From: Thermotoga sp.
GTDB lineage: Bacteria; Thermotogota; Thermotogae; B3-G13
DNA length: 6,593 bases
Reading direction: 5' to 3'
NCBI GenBank assembly: GCA_003641555.1
Contig: QNAT01000072.1
Coordinates: 1 to 6,593 of the forward strand
Part shown: positions 5,692 through 6,593 of the stretch, one piece after another
Layout: each line of letters starts with the position of its first letter
Position numbering within the stretch: the first letter of the stretch is position 1
Notes under the pieces: model-generated
What the model was told of the DNA's origin: nothing
The model's database searches: none
Seen by the model: the letters and a program-made list of their open reading frames with translations, nothing else
Position numbers and translations under genes: made by a program

Positions 5692-6564
5692 AAACGCCGA
5701 TATAAAAGTTATAAATAAAGCCACCGTTACAGCCGTCATCTGCCACTTCTCAGTTGATATCTCTTTCATCCTCTTTATATTAGAAATTTCTGGATAGATA
5801 GGAACATAATTTACCTCGCGTGTTTTTGTATCCAACGTGAGTAGAGCCATCGGATAAGCATATGGTGCCCCTTCATAATAATAACGATTACCTGCTTTCA
5901 TAAAAGTTGGCCCGGTATGATCATGTCCACTTAATATCAAATCGACTCGTGGAAAATCATAAAATATCTTGAGATCAAGGGGAATCTGAAGATGCACGAG
6001 TACTATAACGTAGTCAACGAGGGGAAGCTTTTGAAGTACGTTGTGAAGTGCTCTTATCGGGTCTTGAGGAAGTTCATTGGGAGTGTATTCTGAAGTGCAT
6101 GCTATGGCTTGAGAAGTCGTTAACCCTATTACGGCGATCCTGAAACCGTTGATATCAAATATCTTATATGGTGAAACCCCTTTTATATTCGCTCCGATCG
6201 ATTTATCATTACCCCGTATGTAATTCTCGAGCCAGTCTTTACCATACATATATTCGTGATTCCCGGGGATCATTACATCGTAGTTGATTTCTTTTGCAAG
6301 ACTTTCTGCATTCTTACGAATATTCCAGAAAAAGGGATCGTTAAATTCGTCATGAAAAAAGTCTCCGCCATCCAGGACAAGGGTATTCTTTCTGCCGATC
6401 TTCTTCAATAATCCGGGAAATCCTAATAGTCCTACAAAACTACCATCTTTAAGATGATAGAGCCTTTCATGTACATCGTTGCTGAAATATATCTTCAATC
6501 CAAAGGGAAATATCATCGTGGAGAGGAATGAGGCTAAAAGGAAACAGATAACCAGATATCGCAA
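5665..6564 (-). CDS. Membrane-anchored metallophosphoesterase (5'-nucleotidase-like catalytic domain)
   Basis: Calcineurin-like metallophosphoesterase, likely hydrolysing phosphoesters outside the cytoplasmic membrane; substrate unknown. Counting from the TTG start (299 aa), a hydrophobic segment at residues 4-22 looks like a signal anchor with no clear cleavage site. The metal-site motifs follow in the family order: SNDVH (D30, H32), LDGGD (D68), PGNHE (N102, H103), LVH (H191) and SGHDH (H214, H216). A second hydrophobic segment at about 276-296 ends the protein, so it may be anchored at both ends. The C-terminal substrate-binding domain of UshA-type 5'-nucleotidases is absent. An ATG at 6582 is in frame, but a strong GGGGAGG (6580-6574) overlaps it and sits 9 nt before TTG 6564, so TTG is preferred; with ATG the protein is 305 aa. 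Its stop codon lies inside the candidate promoter of the next gene. Family call is firm; substrate and start are less so. Confidence 0.85.
   Translation of the reverse strand: MRYLVICFLLASFLSTMIFPFGLKIYFSNDVHERLYHLKDGSFVGLLGFPGLLKKIGRKNTLVLDGGDFFHDEFNDPFFWNIRKNAESLAKEINYDVMIPGNHEYMYGKDWLENYIRGNDKSIGANIKGVSPYKIFDINGFRIAVIGLTTSQAIACTSEYTPNELPQDPIRALHNVLQKLPLVDYVIVLVHLQIPLDLKIFYDFPRVDLILSGHDHTGPTFMKAGNRYYYEGAPYAYPMALLTLDTKTREVNYVPIYPEISNIKRMKEISTEKWQMTAVTVALFITFISAFLWNAFKIW
5680..5698 (-). other. Perfect 6-bp stem-loop at the end of the metallophosphoesterase gene
   Basis: GGCGTT (5698-5693) and AACGCC (5685-5680) are perfectly complementary around a 7-nt loop. The stem lies in the last codons of the phosphoesterase gene and covers the -35 area of the candidate promoter. 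The sequence after it (TTTAAGATATGG) has only three T residues in a row, so it is not a convincing intrinsic terminator. It could act as a weak attenuating hairpin, a protein-binding dyad or nothing at all. Confidence 0.35.
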
Positions 6565-6573
6565 TTGTTTTCG

Positions 6574-6580
6574 CCTCCCC
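6574..6580 (-). promoter_or_regulatory. Ribosome binding site deciding the metallophosphoesterase start
   Basis: GGGGAGG lies 9 nt upstream of TTG 6564. It overlaps the second and third codons of the alternative ATG frame at 6582, so it cannot serve that ATG. Only 11 bases are visible upstream of the ATG, and they hold no Shine-Dalgarno sequence. Confidence 0.6.
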
Positions 6581-6593
6581 ATCGTATGCCGAC

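Noticed and set aside
5680..5698. Intrinsic terminator of the phosphoesterase gene
   Set aside because: The stem lies inside the coding end and only three T residues follow it.

Overview
The window is a compact, single-direction stretch of bacterial DNA: all eight credible genes lie on the minus strand and are transcribed from high to low coordinates. The DNA is AT-rich, with many ATA and AGA/AGG codons, frequent start/stop overlaps and strong GGAGG-type ribosome sites at several genes. The uracil-DNA glycosylase is of the Fe-S family 4 type common in thermophiles and resembles the Thermotoga enzyme from memory. A thermophilic or deep-branching anaerobic bacterium, possibly Thermotogota-like, fits, but the phylum cannot be fixed from this sequence alone.

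Layout in order of transcription. (1) 6564-5665: membrane-anchored metallophosphoesterase. (2) 5624-5109 and 5137-4718: an XRE-type HTH regulator overlapping an ImmA/IrrE-like zinc peptidase. A candidate extended -10 promoter and a short palindrome lie just upstream. (3) 4718-4110: family 4 uracil-DNA glycosylase, start-stop overlapped with the peptidase gene. (4) 4182-3139: tRNA-dihydrouridine synthase, overlapping the glycosylase gene and lacking an obvious ribosome site or ATG start. (5) 3152-2910: an unrecognised 80-residue helical protein. (6) 2855-798: a response-regulator receiver domain fused to a FapA/DUF342 protein. (7) 792-250: a small PAS-like protein starting 5 nt after it. (8) 249-1: a non-coding end containing a cluster of short palindromes that looks like an interspersed repeat.

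From the HTH gene to the PAS gene the spacing is at most about 55 nt and mostly overlapping, so at least two coupled groups are likely. The first is HTH-ImmA-UDG-Dus-small protein. The second is REC-FapA plus PAS, possibly with its own promoter at about 2904-2874. The two most interesting ideas are a DdrO/IrrE-like or ImmR/ImmA-like damage-sensing pair translationally coupled to a DNA-repair glycosylase, and a phosphorylation-controlled FapA polymer protein paired with a PAS protein. Both are inferences from domain content and gene order.
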